From assembly GCA_023416275.1 (NCBI GenBank), contig JAEZIB010000098.1, positions 1-37,917 of the forward strand: DNA of 37,917 bases, in the 5' to 3' direction. This DNA is from Bacillota bacterium (lineage in GTDB: Bacteria > Bacillota > Clostridia > Acetivibrionales > DSM-1351). The translations under genes and the position numbers were made by a program. Within the stretch, counting starts at the first letter, position 1; the number at the start of each line of letters is the position of its first letter. The notes under the pieces are model-generated. The model did no database searches, was not told where the DNA came from, and was given only the letters and a program-made list of their open reading frames with translations. Shown piece after piece: positions 1-6,880 of this stretch.

Positions 1-400
1 AAGAATGCAAATGACCCGCTATAGGGAATTGAAACTTAATAATCAATTCATTATCACGGCATATCTCGCATGGTAAGAATGCAAATGACCCGCTATAGGG
101 AATTGAAACTCCTCAAATTCTTCATCATCCCACATAGCATTTTCAGTAAGAATACAAATGACCCGCTATAGGGAATTGAAACATTACAAAAAAACAAGAA
201 ACCTATTCCTTAATCCTGTAAGAATGCAAATGACCCGTATTTGGGAATTGAAACATCAACTAACATTATTACACTTTCACGGATACCATTAACGTAAGAA
301 TGCAAATGACCCGTATTAGGGAATTTGAAAAGTCTATCATCTAGCTTCGCTATTTGATAGACCGTAAGAATGCAAATGACCCGCAATAGGGAATTTGAAA
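1..400 (+). CRISPR. Trailer end of a CRISPR array, six repeats in view
   Basis: Six 37-nt repeats lie at 1-35 (first two bases outside the window), 73-109, 146-182, 218-254, 294-330 and 364-400, separated by unique spacers of 33-39 nt. The repeat begins GTAAGAATGC and ends GGGAATTGAAAC, with a short CCC/GGG stem in the middle. The ATTGAAAC end is the usual 8-nt crRNA 5' handle of type I or III repeats, so the array should be transcribed on the + strand. Repeats decay rightward: copy 3 has one substitution, copy 4 a changed centre, and copies 5-6 end TTTGAAAA instead of ATTGAAAC. This places the leader to the left, outside the window. No cas genes are visible, so the subtype cannot be fixed. 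Confidence 0.95.
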
Positions 401-415
401 AGTCTATCATCTAGC
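294..415 (+). repeat. 70-bp tandem duplication at the CRISPR trailer
   Basis: The last repeat and the sequence after it occur twice, 70 bp apart. The run from the repeat's GGGAATTTG end through GTCTATCATCTAGC is identical at 319-345 and 389-415. The last apparent spacer (331-363) is therefore a duplicated trailer rather than captured foreign DNA. It can also fold on itself: GTCTATCA (332-339) pairs with TGATAGAC (355-362), with an inner TAGC/GCTA pair. Confidence 0.85.
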
Positions 416-444
416 ATTCGTGACATGTTAGGAGGTTAATAATT

Positions 445-720
445 TTGCAAAATCAAAAAAAGTGGAGTTTCAAGAAGCATATTTTGTTTTCAATAATTTG
501 TGCTTTTTTTATAGACATTATAATATCATTTCTAGTGCCAAATAAAATAAACAAAATCAGCACAATATTTATTGGACAGTCAGGAGATGGTCCTACAAGT
601 TTATTTGTGACATCGAATTTTTATCTTGTTCTTATAGGTGCTTTTTTGGTGACAATGGTTGTTATGCTAAGTTTCTACAACCTAATAAAGCTAGTTTTTA
701 ACAAGCACTTTCTAAAATAA
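445..720 (+). CDS. Small membrane protein with a decarboxylase beta-subunit-like motif
   Basis: This 91-residue protein has two predicted membrane segments (about residues 13-31 and 57-83) separated by a loop holding SGDGPTSLFVTS. The loop resembles the GGADGPT-xIFV signature of the beta subunit of sodium-pumping decarboxylases such as oxaloacetate decarboxylase, but the protein is far shorter than that roughly 400-residue subunit. Small orphan proteins with this motif are common in Clostridia and are often misnamed decarboxylase subunits. The start is TTG at 445, supported by AGGAGG at 430-435. The gene begins 45 bp after the last CRISPR repeat and no promoter is obvious between them, so it may be read from the array transcript. 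The function is unknown and pumping activity is not implied. Confidence 0.7.
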   Translation: MQNQKKWSFKKHILFSIICAFFIDIIISFLVPNKINKISTIFIGQSGDGPTSLFVTSNFYLVLIGAFLVTMVVMLSFYNLIKLVFNKHFLK

Positions 721-834
721 ATGCTTTAAAAGAATAACTTGATTTTCTCATCTGGAAATCGTAATTATTTTGGCAGTAAACCATTAATATATTTTATTAA
801 AACACCTAAATATAACCATTTTACATTTATTGCC

Positions 835-863
835 TTGACATAAAAAGAAAGTAATGGTATTCT
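835..863 (+). promoter_or_regulatory. Sigma-A promoter for the HD-GYP gene
   Basis: TTGACA at 835-840 and TATTCT at 858-863 are separated by 17 bp, and TGG just before the -10 box gives an extended -10. Transcription would start near 870, leaving a leader of about 230 nt before the HD-GYP start. Confidence 0.65.
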
Positions 864-869
864 AAATGT

Positions 870-1000
870 GGTTAGCTTAGACTAACTGTGTTCTTTGTAG
901 GATTGTTAATATTCACCAAAGCTTATTAAACTAATTAGACGCGACCAAATGAGCGCTTATTTAAAAGCTCTTTGGAATTAGCAGGTTAAATTTTATTTGT
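870..1000 (+). other. Long 5' leader with two hairpins
   Basis: The predicted leader of the HD-GYP gene contains GTTAG (871-875) pairing with CTAAC (882-886). It also has a longer stem, 945-954 with 967-975 (CCAAATGAGC with GCTCTTTGG, one bulged base). It does not match the conserved cores of the c-di-GMP-I or c-di-GMP-II riboswitches that I know. No function is assigned. Confidence 0.3.
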
Positions 1001-1100
1001 ATAAACTTTGCCTACAGTCAATTACAGTTCTAAGCCTTGCAATATATTAGCCAAGAAAATTACTTTTAAATTATTGCACAAGACAGAAATGAGGAAATAT

Positions 1101-1730
1101 ATGAGCGACTTTCAATCCAGTTCTTTGCTGCCATTTCACGATTTAATGGCTGGAATAATAGCAGCAATGGAAGCAAGAGATGCATATACAGCAAGTCATT
1201 CTATGCGCGTCAGTGATATGACAGAAATAATTTGCAGCTTGCTGGATTTAAGTGAAGAGCAGGCGGAAGAAATACATATTGCAGCACATGTACATGATAT
1301 TGGGAAAATAGGTATTGAGGATTCGATTCTCAGGAAAAAGAGTCCTTTGGATGAAATGGAATGGCTTTCAATAAAGCAGCATCCTATTATTGGCTTTAAC
1401 ATTTTAAGTAAAGTCAGCTGCTTTGAGGAAATTGCAAAGATAGTGCGCTACCACCATGAAAGATGGGATGGAAATGGATATCCAGATGGTATTAGAGAAA
1501 ATGAAATTCCGTTAGGCTCAAGAATTATTGCAATTGCAGATTCAATTGATGCTATGATGAGCAATAGGCAATATCGAAAGAGCTTATCATCAACGCAATG
1601 CAAAGAGGAAATACATAAAAATGCGGGCATTATGTACGATCCTGTAATAGCTGAAAAAGTGCTGAAAAATTGGGGAGCTATTGTTGATGAAATAACTTTT
1701 GATTACTCAAAAGATAAAAATGAGTGCTAA
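1101..1730 (+). CDS. Stand-alone HD-GYP domain phosphodiesterase
   Basis: The product is a 209-residue protein made almost entirely of an HD-GYP domain, the metal-dependent fold that hydrolyses cyclic di-GMP. Visible residues are the HD pair H65-D66 in HVHDIGKIG, H118-H119, and G126-Y127-P128 in HHERWDGNGYPDG, so the catalytic set looks complete. No sensor or receiver domain and no membrane segment are present, which makes it cytoplasmic and possibly controlled by expression. I chose ATG 1101 because GAGG at 1091-1094 lies 6 nt upstream. An upstream in-frame TTG at 1008 has no ribosome site. A good sigma-A promoter lies at 835-863. A second HD-GYP gene and a GGDEF gene occur later in the window. 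Confidence 0.88.
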   Translation: MSDFQSSSLLPFHDLMAGIIAAMEARDAYTASHSMRVSDMTEIICSLLDLSEEQAEEIHIAAHVHDIGKIGIEDSILRKKSPLDEMEWLSIKQHPIIGFNILSKVSCFEEIAKIVRYHHERWDGNGYPDGIRENEIPLGSRIIAIADSIDAMMSNRQYRKSLSSTQCKEEIHKNAGIMYDPVIAEKVLKNWGAIVDEITFDYSKDKNEC

Positions 1731-2194
1731 AGTTAGAACTTGTACATGAAGGTGAAGAATTTACAAATGATAAATCTTAGAATGTGATGTACATAAATGT
1801 ACAAAATTCAAAGTTTAGAGCATGATGAACATATAAAACTGAATATTGAAAGTATTATACAAGAATGATTGCCCCTACACTAGCACCCTCTGGGTGCTAA
1901 AAAAAGAAGAATGAGTTAGTTGAGACTAACTAAAGCTCAATAGATGAATTTAATTTTAACGTATGAAAAAAATATGGTCTAGGAATTATGAAAGCACATT
2001 AAGTAGTGGCAATGCTTAGCTTTAAATAATTGGCAGGTGAAGTTTAGGTAGTTTTGGGGCAAATGGTATAGGTAGTGGATTATAGCAAAATCAAACACTT
2101 GCAAGAAAAATAAAAAGCTGTATTTATGCATGTTTACTGTTATCTCATATAAAACAAAGAATATGCCATTGATAAATTTAAACACCTATAGATT
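1731..2194. other. Gene-free stretch with one hairpin
   Basis: I see no credible gene here; stops interrupt all frames. The only clear structure is a perfect 8-bp hairpin, TAGCACCC (1881-1888) with GGGTGCTA (1892-1899), followed by A residues rather than T residues, so it is not a + strand terminator. A weaker GTTAGT/ACTAAC pair lies near 1915-1931. Confidence 0.5.
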
Positions 2195-2223
2195 TTGTAT
2201 TTGAAAGTTGGTTTTAATAAAAT
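2195..2223 (+). promoter_or_regulatory. Candidate sigma-A promoter for the DUF2325 gene
   Basis: TTGTAT (2195-2200) and TAAAAT (2218-2223) are spaced by 17 bp and lie 36 bp upstream of the DUF2325 start. Confidence 0.45.
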
Positions 2224-2258
2224 AATCATAAGCTTAAGAATAAATACGGAGGTGGACT

Positions 2259-2543
2259 ATGAGTATTGTAATTATCGGAGGGAATGAATGTATGATTTGT
2301 CAATACAAGAATTTATGTAAGCAGTATAAATGTCAGGCAAAAATATATACCAATATGAATGGTACCCTTAAAAATAAAATTGGAACGCCTGATTTGCTTG
2401 TATTATTTACAAATACAGTGTCTCATAAAATGGTACGCTGTGCAATGACAGAGACAAAGGGCCAAAAAACAGTGATTGCTCGTTCTCATTCAAGCTCAAT
2501 GGCAGCTCTTAGGGGAATTCTGGACGAACATATAGTTTCCTAA
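2259..2543 (+). CDS. DUF2325 family protein
   Basis: This 94-residue soluble protein starts with the beta strand and glycine turn MSIVIIGGNE typical of DUF2325 proteins. It has central IGTPDLLVLFTNTVSHKM and C-terminal ARSHSSSMAAL segments that fit that family's single small alpha/beta domain. An N-terminal cluster of four cysteines (C11-X2-C14-X5-C20-X4-C25) could bind a metal, but this is inference. The biochemical role of the family is not established. ATG 2259 is preceded by GGAGGTGG at 2249-2256. It is a single-gene unit with its own likely promoter, directly followed by a flavodoxin remnant. Confidence 0.75.
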   Translation: MSIVIIGGNECMICQYKNLCKQYKCQAKIYTNMNGTLKNKIGTPDLLVLFTNTVSHKMVRCAMTETKGQKTVIARSHSSSMAALRGILDEHIVS

Positions 2544-2545
2544 CG

Positions 2546-2644
2546 GAGTTTCTTGTTTGTGATAGTGTAATATGCAATGAAAGCCCAGATGCTGAAGCCG
2601 AGGAAGCTTGCAAGAAGCTTGGAGCAGCTCTTGCCAGTGCATAG
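2546..2644 (+). pseudogene. C-terminal remnant of a flavodoxin
   Basis: Directly after the DUF2325 stop, the frame ending at TAG 2642-2644 reads EFLVCDSVICNESPDAEA and then EEACKKLGAALASA. This matches the C-terminal end of short-chain flavodoxins, where a strand with a (C/Q)NEPD-type turn is followed by the last helix. No start codon, ribosome site or FMN-binding N-terminal loop is present. The frame upstream merges into the DUF2325 gene in a different frame. I read it as the last roughly 32 codons left after a deletion. The match is from memory of flavodoxin sequences. Confidence 0.6.
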
Positions 2645-2680
2645 TTCAATATAATTACTAAATAAAAATTACATAATTCG

Positions 2681-2740
2681 CTTTCCTAGTTGAATTATAG
2701 GTGTTCAACTTATCAATGGAAAAGTTGAGTTACATAAGAA
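2681..2740 (+). repeat. Dispersed repeat, TTATCAATG family, copy 1
   Basis: The core ACTTATCAATGGAAAAGTTG, preceded by TAGTTGAATTATAGG, recurs with changes at 19172-19248 and 25161-25284. This copy is degenerate and lies in non-coding DNA. Confidence 0.55.
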
Positions 2741-2763
2741 AATAACTAACCAACCCTACAAAT

Positions 2764-2815
2764 AAAAAGCTGATTAAGAATTTGAATTATATTTGAATTC
2801 TGTAATCAGCTTTTT
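2764..2815 (+). terminator. Intrinsic terminator, possibly bidirectional
   Basis: AAAAAGCTGATTA (2764-2776) is the exact reverse complement of TAATCAGCTTTTT (2803-2815). The 13-bp stem ends in T residues on both strands. It separates the DUF2325 region from the spoIIIA operon. Confidence 0.75.
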
Positions 2816-2915
2816 GTTATTGATAAGGATATTTCCTTATTGATTAGCCATGCAACTGTTATTAGGATAAGCTCTATAGGTTTTTAGGAGATAAATAATA
2901 TATATTTTATTAAAG

Positions 2916-2944
2916 TCATATTGTTGGACAAAGCCTAATATATT
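2916..2944 (+). promoter_or_regulatory. Candidate sigma-E promoter of spoIIIA
   Basis: TCATATT (2916-2922) resembles the sigma-E -35 box, and AATATATT (2937-2944) lies 14 bp further where the CATACA-type -10 box is expected. The -10 match is imperfect. spoIIIA is a sigma-E operon in Bacillus subtilis, which supports the call. Confidence 0.4.
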
Positions 2945-2987
2945 ATTAATAACTAACTCCAAGGATAAGAAGAGGGGATGAGCACAA

Positions 2988-3986
2988 ATGAGCAATAAGC
3001 CTTTGCAAAAGCTAAAATCAGTTGAAAATGACATTCTACCGTATGTCATAACCAGTATAAAAAATGTACTGATGAATATGGAAAGTGAAATATTGGACAA
3101 TCTTGAGGAAATAAGACTAAGGGTAAGTAAGCCTCTGATGGTATTTTACAAGAACTTTGATTGGTTTGTTACAGCGGAGGGTTTACTGACAAAGGAGATT
3201 TCAGCATCCTATATAGTAGTTAAGCAAGAAATATTAAAAACTATGGAGCTAATGAGTGAGAACTCTGTATATGCTTATCAGGATGAAATAAGAGCAGGAT
3301 ATTTAACTCTTCGTGGAGGCCACAGAGTGGGACTTTGCGGCAAAACAATAATTCAAGAGGGACAAGTAAGAAATATAAAGGATTTCAATGGGCTGAATAT
3401 ACGTGTTGCAAAAGAAATATCAGGCTGTTCCAAGCATATCATAAAATTCTTAATAAAAAATAGCAGTGACATATACAATACCTTGATAATTGGCCCGCCT
3501 CAATGCGGTAAAACCACAATTTTAAGAGATATTGCAAGAGTTATGAGCAACGGAGCTACAGATTATGATTTTATAGGGCTAAAGGTTGGAATTGTAGATG
3601 AGAGATCGGAAATTGCAGCATGCTTCAAAGGTATTGCACAAAATGATGTTGGCTTTAGAACTGATATTATGGATGGATGCCCTAAAACATTAGGAATGGA
3701 AATGCTACTTCGAAGCATGTCTCCCAATATAATAATAACTGATGAAATAGGAACTCAGGGTGACAAAGCTGCGATACTAAAGGTTTTGAACTCTGGAGTA
3801 AAAATAATATCTTCTGTTCATGGCTATAGCATTACAGAACTCAAAATGAGGGAAGAGCTGCTGGAAATGATTAAATCGGGCGTATTTGAAAGATACATAG
3901 TGCTAAGTAGCAGAAATGGCCCCGGAACTCTTGAAGAAGTTGTTGATTCCCAACTGACAGCAATATACAGGAGGTGCCGGACATGA
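2988..3986 (+). CDS. spoIIIAA: SpoIIIAA, ATPase of the sporulation channel
   Basis: SpoIIIAA is the cytoplasmic ATPase of the SpoIIIA-SpoIIQ complex, which links mother cell and forespore after engulfment and is related to type II/IV secretion ATPases. The 332-residue product has a Walker A loop GPPQCGKTT at residues 169-177, an acidic strand IIITDEIGT in the Walker B position, and the GVVDERSEIA-like segment GIVDERSEIAAC. Length is close to the family norm. Start ATG 2988 follows a purine-rich AGAGGGG at 2971-2977. It is the first gene of eight consecutive spoIIIA genes and overlaps spoIIIAB by 13 bp. Expression in the mother cell under sigma-E is expected. Confidence 0.97.
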   Translation: MSNKPLQKLKSVENDILPYVITSIKNVLMNMESEILDNLEEIRLRVSKPLMVFYKNFDWFVTAEGLLTKEISASYIVVKQEILKTMELMSENSVYAYQDEIRAGYLTLRGGHRVGLCGKTIIQEGQVRNIKDFNGLNIRVAKEISGCSKHIIKFLIKNSSDIYNTLIIGPPQCGKTTILRDIARVMSNGATDYDFIGLKVGIVDERSEIAACFKGIAQNDVGFRTDIMDGCPKTLGMEMLLRSMSPNIIITDEIGTQGDKAAILKVLNSGVKIISSVHGYSITELKMREELLEMIKSGVFERYIVLSSRNGPGTLEEVVDSQLTAIYRRCRT

Positions 3987-4501
3987 TAATGAAATTTATA
4001 GGGGCAGTGATACTTATTGGTGCCACTAGTTTAATAGGCTTTTCAATGGCAGCTGAATGTTCAAAAAGACCAAGAGCTTTGCGGGAACTGCAATCTATGC
4101 TGCAAATGCTGGAAAACGAGATAAGCTATTTGTCCAATTTATTATCAGAAGCATTTAATAGAATATATGAAAGCACAAATTTTGATACTGCAATACTTTT
4201 TAGAGAAGCAGCTAAATATCTAAGCACAAATGGCTATACAGCAGATTTGGCTTGGGAAAAGGCAATTGAAGAGAATTATGGCAAGCTGTCTATGAATTTT
4301 GAGGACAAGACAATACTGCTAACCTTTGGTAAAATGCTGGGTAATTCTGATTTGGAGGGTCAATTGAATAATATCAGGCTTATTTTGTCACAGCTAAAGC
4401 TTCAAGAAATTAAGGCTGAAGAAATGAAGAAGAAGAATGAAAAAATGTATCGGAGCCTTGGGGTTTTAAGCGGTTTGGCAATAGCTATAATTTTTTTCTA
4501 G
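3974..4501 (+). CDS. spoIIIAB: SpoIIIAB, sporulation channel component
   Basis: The 175-residue protein has an N-terminal membrane segment (about residues 5-22), a central alpha-helical region and a second hydrophobic segment at the extreme C terminus (LGVLSGLAIAIIFF). This is the topology of SpoIIIAB, a GspF-like partner of the SpoIIIAA ATPase. The family motif around RPRALRELQSML (residues 28-39) is present. The start overlaps the end of spoIIIAA, and the ribosome site AGGAGGTG (3969-3976) lies within spoIIIAA and runs into the first bases of the predicted start. A slightly later start, ATG 3983, has ideal spacing and would give a 172-residue product. Confidence 0.95.
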   Translation: MPDMIMKFIGAVILIGATSLIGFSMAAECSKRPRALRELQSMLQMLENEISYLSNLLSEAFNRIYESTNFDTAILFREAAKYLSTNGYTADLAWEKAIEENYGKLSMNFEDKTILLTFGKMLGNSDLEGQLNNIRLILSQLKLQEIKAEEMKKKNEKMYRSLGVLSGLAIAIIFF

Positions 4502-4585
4502 CAAAATATAAATACTTAATGTGCAGGGTAATCAGCTCAAAAACAACACTATTTTATTATGTCCAATGTGGACGTGGAGGTTAGT

Positions 4586-4783
4586 ATGAATGGCATAGAT
4601 CTTATATTTAAAATAGCAGCAATAGGCATTATTGTTTCAGTACTCTATGAATTGCTCAAGCGTACAGGCAGGGAAGAGCAGGCAATGATGATAACCTTGG
4701 CAGGCATAGTTGTTGTACTGATGATTGTTTCAAAAGAAATAGCAGGACTCTTCCAGGCTGTAAAAACAATGTTCCAGTTCTGA
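4586..4783 (+). CDS. spoIIIAC: SpoIIIAC, small membrane component
   Basis: This is a 65-residue protein with two membrane helices (about residues 6-24 and 33-52), the size and shape of SpoIIIAC in the channel complex. ATG 4586 is preferred because GGAGG at 4576-4580 precedes it by 5 nt. An upstream in-frame ATG at 4559 would add nine unlikely residues. A small GTCC-AATGT-GGAC hairpin (4562-4574) sits just before the ribosome site. It is 84 bp downstream of spoIIIAB in the same operon. Confidence 0.95.
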   Translation: MNGIDLIFKIAAIGIIVSVLYELLKRTGREEQAMMITLAGIVVVLMIVSKEIAGLFQAVKTMFQF

Positions 4784-4803
4784 TTGGGTTAGCTTGCATG
4801 AAT

Positions 4804-4854
4804 GGGAGAAAGCAGTAAGAAATACTGCCTACTGTCTCTAAAGCAGAGGCTCCC
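4804..4854 (+). other. Nested hairpin between spoIIIAC and spoIIIAD
   Basis: GGGAG (4804-4808) can pair with CTCCC (4850-4854) around an inner perfect hairpin GCAGTA (4812-4817) / TACTGC (4823-4828). There is no T run, so it is not a classical terminator. It could protect or process the operon mRNA. Confidence 0.4.
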
Positions 4855-4889
4855 CACATATCAAATAACTACAAGAGGTAAAAGATGCT

Positions 4890-5276
4890 ATGGATATACT
4901 TCAGATTGTCTGTGTCGGCATAATCGCTGTTGTTTTATCATCAACAATAAAAAAACAGCGCCCTGAGTTAGCTTTACAGTTAGGAATAGCAACGGGTTTA
5001 TTAATATTTATTGTTGTTATAGTAAAGCTTTCTGCCGTAATTGATTTTTTACAAACCTTCAGCAAAAAAGCAAATATAGATTCAACCTACATAAACATAC
5101 TTTTAAAAATAGTTGGAATTGCCTATATTGCTGAGTTTGGAGCTGAGGTTTGCAAGGACGCTGGTGAATCCTCCATCGCCTCAAAAATAGAACTTGCTGG
5201 AAAAGTGACAATTGTGATTTTGGCTGTACCAATTATTTCATCATTACTAGATTTGGTTATAAAGCTTATGCCCTAA
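4890..5276 (+). CDS. spoIIIAD: SpoIIIAD, membrane component
   Basis: This 128-residue protein has four hydrophobic stretches (about residues 3-18, 28-50, 66-84 and 104-125), the expected form of SpoIIIAD. The segment KIVGIAYIAEFGAEVCKDAGE matches the conserved family core. SpoIIIAD is related to SpoIIIAC and sits with it in the membrane ring. ATG 4890 follows AAGAGG at 4873-4878. It is followed by an unusual 242-bp gap, instead of a tight junction, before spoIIIAE. Confidence 0.95.
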   Translation: MDILQIVCVGIIAVVLSSTIKKQRPELALQLGIATGLLIFIVVIVKLSAVIDFLQTFSKKANIDSTYINILLKIVGIAYIAEFGAEVCKDAGESSIASKIELAGKVTIVILAVPIISSLLDLVIKLMP

Positions 5277-5278
5277 CA

Positions 5279-5412
5279 AGCTCGAAAATAAAGTTTATAC
5301 CAACATTGCGCGTTTTCGAGCTGCAAAAAGCTACAAGTAGCTTTTTGTGGGGGTAATATTTCGTGCATTCATCGTTCTCTTCGCATATCAAAAAGCTGCG
5401 AGCAGCTTTTTG
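5279..5412 (+). repeat. Two-hairpin repeat module inside the spoIIIA operon
   Basis: Hairpin I pairs AGCTCGAAAA (5279-5288) with TTTTCGAGCT (5313-5322). Hairpin II is the palindrome CAAAAAGCTAC-AA-GTAGCTTTTTG (5324-5347). A second palindrome of the same type, CAAAAAGCTGC-GA-GCAGCTTTTTG, lies at 5389-5412. The I+II pair recurs inside repeat elements C (10579-10645) and E (29578-29643, reverse). Hairpin II has compensatory changes there, so pairing is conserved while sequence is not. Both II-type hairpins end in T runs and could act as terminators within the operon. Confidence 0.75.
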
Positions 5413-5518
5413 CAGATTTGAGTAATCAAGCAATGACTATAAACTTTTTCCGTAACTAATTTGTGTCGTTGGTGATACAAAAGAAATGTAGATGAGCTTG
5501 AAAAAATGGGGGACAAAC

Positions 5519-6868
5519 ATGCCAAAGAAAAAATTTTTGCCTGTGAATATTAAAATTAAAAAAATCAGATGCTGGTCTTTTGCAGTACAAGCAATTGAGC
5601 CTATACTACATAATTTAAAGTCAGCTATGAACATTAGCTTTAAACTAAGTCTTATGGTTTTAGTGGTATTTATATGTACTTTCTGCCCTAAAGAAGCTTC
5701 AGCCGTTAAAGACAATAATGCCAATAGTGGTCAAAGTATCAGCCAGGAAGCAGAAAAAAATCAATATGATGAGACAAGCAGCTTAATCGATGAGCAGCTA
5801 GATGCAAACGATACTAACTCCATTACAGAGAGCGTTAAAAAGTATTATTCCAAGGAAGCTGAGCAGCTGTTTCCTGAATTCAAGCCTGATAACATAATTT
5901 CCTCAGCAGTAAAGGGTGATTTTGATTTAAGCATTACCGGAATAATTAATAGAGTAGTTAGATATTTGCTTGGAGAGGTGTTTCTAAACACTGATATCTT
6001 GATAAAGATAATTATTTTGGCAATAATTTGCGCTATATTGAAGAATTTGCAGAATTCATTTTTAAGCGAAAGTGTGGGAGAGCTTGCATTTTTTGTCTGT
6101 TATATTGTTATAGTATCGGTATTGATGATTAGCTTTAGCACTGCTATGAGCATGTGTGTGTCTATTATAGACAGTATGGTAAGCTTTATGCACTCAATAA
6201 TTCCTCTTTTAATCAGTTTGCTTGTATCGACAGGAAACCTTTCGTCAGCAGGAGTTTTCCAGCCTATACTTATTATGCTTGTAGAGTTAGGGGCTACAAT
6301 TATAAAAAATTTCTTTATACCCTTAATATTTTTGATAACGGTTTTAAATATCGTTAATAATATTTCGGACAAAGTTCAGTTAACTAAACTCTCAGGCTTT
6401 ATAAAGCAAATATGTACATGGGGAATTGGATTAATATTGACTGTATTTATTGCGGTTGTTTCCATTCAAGGAACTATGGGTGCAGTAGTAGATGGTGTGA
6501 CAAGTAAAACTGCTAAATTTGCCCTTGGCACCTTTATACCTGTAGTGGGAAAATATTTGGCTGATGCTGCTGACACAGTAGTTGGCTGTACTTTAGTAAT
6601 AAAAAATGCCTCTGGTATTGTTGCTATGCTTGGCATAATAATAATTTGTCTGGCTCCATTACTGAAAATACTTGCTCTTGTAATATTATACAGACTTGCA
6701 AGCGCAATTGTTGAGCCAATATCCGATAAGAAAATAACAAACTGCATGAGTGATATGGCAAGCTCGTTGACCTTCTTGCTGGGAATAACTGCGGCTGTAT
6801 CTGTTATGTTTCTGATAGCTATAACAGTTGTAATAAGTACAACGAATTTATCAACAATGATAAGGTAG
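5519..6868 (+). CDS. spoIIIAE: SpoIIIAE, polytopic channel component
   Basis: SpoIIIAE is the large polytopic membrane subunit of the feeding-tube apparatus. The 449-residue product has a hydrophobic, signal-like segment at about residues 42-62 ending in ASA. An acidic extracytoplasmic stretch follows, and then at least six membrane helices from about residue 140 to the C terminus. The family core VLNIVNNISDKVQLTKLS is present. I chose ATG 5519 because GGGGGA at 5506-5511 precedes it; ATG 5492 lacks a ribosome site. The N-terminal extension before the signal-like segment (about 40 residues, very basic) makes it longer than B. subtilis SpoIIIAE. Confidence 0.95.
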   Translation: MPKKKFLPVNIKIKKIRCWSFAVQAIEPILHNLKSAMNISFKLSLMVLVVFICTFCPKEASAVKDNNANSGQSISQEAEKNQYDETSSLIDEQLDANDTNSITESVKKYYSKEAEQLFPEFKPDNIISSAVKGDFDLSITGIINRVVRYLLGEVFLNTDILIKIIILAIICAILKNLQNSFLSESVGELAFFVCYIVIVSVLMISFSTAMSMCVSIIDSMVSFMHSIIPLLISLLVSTGNLSSAGVFQPILIMLVELGATIIKNFFIPLIFLITVLNIVNNISDKVQLTKLSGFIKQICTWGIGLILTVFIAVVSIQGTMGAVVDGVTSKTAKFALGTFIPVVGKYLADAADTVVGCTLVIKNASGIVAMLGIIIICLAPLLKILALVILYRLASAIVEPISDKKITNCMSDMASSLTFLLGITAAVSVMFLIAITVVISTTNLSTMIR

Positions 6869-6880
6869 GGGGATAGGTAT

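Noticed and set aside
210..410. 66-codon - strand ORF
   Set aside because: It spans CRISPR repeats and spacers.
445..720. True sodium-pumping decarboxylase beta subunit
   Set aside because: Only one short motif is shared; the protein is about a quarter of the needed length.
870..1000. Cyclic-di-GMP riboswitch before the HD-GYP gene
   Set aside because: The expected conserved cores of class I and II are not visible; only generic stems are seen.
1881..1899. Intrinsic terminator after the HD-GYP gene
   Set aside because: The hairpin is followed by A residues, not T residues, on the + strand.
1979..2185. 68-codon - strand ORF in the 1731-2258 gap
   Set aside because: AT-rich chance frame without a ribosome site or similarity that I recognise.
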